NCBI RefSeq assembly: GCF_000186865.1
Contig: NW_008705565.1
Span: 2,457,046 to 2,521,045, forward strand
Origin: Aureococcus anophagefferens
Taxonomy: Eukaryota; Sar; Pelagophyceae; Pelagomonadales; Pelagomonadaceae
DNA length: 64,000 bases
Direction of reading: 5' to 3'
Below are positions 63,501-64,000 of this stretch, one piece after another. The first letter of the stretch is position 1; each line of letters opens with the position of its first letter. Under the pieces are notes generated by a model that did no database searches, was not told the DNA's origin, and saw only the letters and a list, made by a program, of their open reading frames with translations. A program made the translations under genes and the position numbers.

Positions 63501-64000
63501 GCTTCGGAGGCGGCGGCGGCGACGACGACGCGGGCCGCGGATCCGAAGGCGGCTGGGACGAGGTCGTCGCCTTCGCGCCCCCGCGGGCCGGCGCCGAGGA
63601 GGCGAAAGACGGCGCGGTCCCCTCCGACGGCGCCGCGGCGCCACCCGGCGGCGCCGCGCCGCCGCCGCACGTCCGCCGGAGCCGCACCGTCGGCATGGGC
63701 GGCGGCGACGACGACGCCGAGGCCGTCGTCGACGACGCGGAGGCCGTCGTCCCCGACGCGTCGCCCCTCGAGGCCATGACGAGCCCGCGGCGCCGGCACC
63801 AGCCCCTCCCGCCGGAGCACTGCCGGACCTGCCTCAAGCAGCGGCCCTGCCCCTGCGACGCGGCGGCGGCCGCTGGCGGTGGAAACGCCGGCGCGATCCG
63901 CGTCGGCGACCTGCCGCCCGCGCCCCCGCGCCGGGGCCGCGTGGGCGCCGTCGACCCGTTCCCGTCGCGGCCGCGCGCCGCGGCGCCGCCGCCGGTGCGG
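60561..64000 (+). CDS. Helical-repeat protein with WW domains (partial, 2+ exons)
   Basis: Exon 1 is 60561-62294 (578 codons); exon 2 runs from 62495 off the window end (502 codons visible). The intron is introner A7. The N-terminal 700 residues are Ala/Leu-rich helical hairpins of armadillo/HEAT type (VEELRSHAKFAPLAKYALAV, ESVLLPCLHCLDRLYRG). Two WW domains follow: WTQRVDESGVPYFEDGRETT with WRAPD, and WAERLDDDGRVYYANEAADL with WERPD. Then paired motifs recur: RCPRCWHLRPCACD and HCRTCLKQRPCPCD, each preceded or followed by a SR(I/T)VG(F/M)GGG element. WW domains bind Pro-rich ligands. Function unknown. Confidence 0.75.
62303..62494 (+). mobile_element. Introner element A7 (family A, 192 bp)
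   Basis: Target duplicates GCCTACGC at 62295-62302 and 62495-62502. Ends CAGGGCAGGACAAGAGAG and CCTTGTGCTGCCCAG. Intron 62295-62494 (200 nt), GC-AG, phase 0; perfect core. Splicing restores ARAAYAALHAPRAL. Confidence 0.96.

Overview
The window is nuclear DNA of a compact, GC-rich eukaryotic microalga. Two fucoxanthin-chlorophyll a/c (LHC) genes with bipartite plastid leaders, a DGDG synthase, WASH and NECAP trafficking proteins, and many GT-AG and GC-AG introns point to a photosynthetic stramenopile. The introner elements described below make a pelagophyte close to Aureococcus anophagefferens the best guess. About 41 genes occupy 64 kb, mostly with one to four exons, on both strands, with very short spacers. 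Two N gaps (1219-1268 and 48175-48785) interrupt genes.

Layout. 1-10 kb: nitrilase-superfamily hydrolase, TauD-like oxygenase, STPGR/SHIPPO protein, PIP kinase, small secreted/plastid protein, CobW C-terminal fragment, SLC35F-like carrier, GT14-like enzyme, second PIP kinase. 10-21 kb: sulfotransferase, Cys-rich membrane protein, two lower-GC genes, serine carboxypeptidase, LHC protein, SENP8-like protease, putative glycosyltransferase, AT-hook protein. 21-33 kb: ankyrin-JmjC protein, DGDG synthase, F-box-like gene, Cys-motif protein, broken GT41-like gene, large unknown protein, DHRS1-like SDR. 34-45 kb: PPEF-like phosphatase, phosphoglycerate mutase with EF-hand, second LHC protein, TPR protein, FMN 2-hydroxyacid oxidase, PHB-depolymerase-like esterase, MAPR haem-binding protein, cyclophilin. 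45-64 kb: proline-rich protein carrying four introners, GT8-LRR-DUF1796 fusion, strumpellin (WASHC5), ankyrin-MYND protein, glycosyltransferase-like protein, NECAP, TMX-like thioredoxin, and a WW-domain protein that runs off the end.

The most striking system is a set of 13 complete introner elements and one cut by a gap. Each is a short non-autonomous DNA transposon lying inside a coding sequence, with terminal inverted repeats and an 8-bp target duplication. The element supplies the 3' AG; the first copy of the target duplication, always starting G[T/C], supplies the 5' splice site. Removing element plus one duplication restores the reading frame in every complete case. Family A is exactly 192 bp in six copies (200-nt introns) and family B exactly 203 bp in three (211-nt introns). 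The families differ at their ends but share a 20-bp core, occur in both orientations, and carry end asymmetries that follow the direction of the host gene rather than the element. Introners of this type are known in Aureococcus; the shared core, the gene-oriented asymmetry, the A/B chimera and the 78-bp deletion derivative are what deserve a second look.
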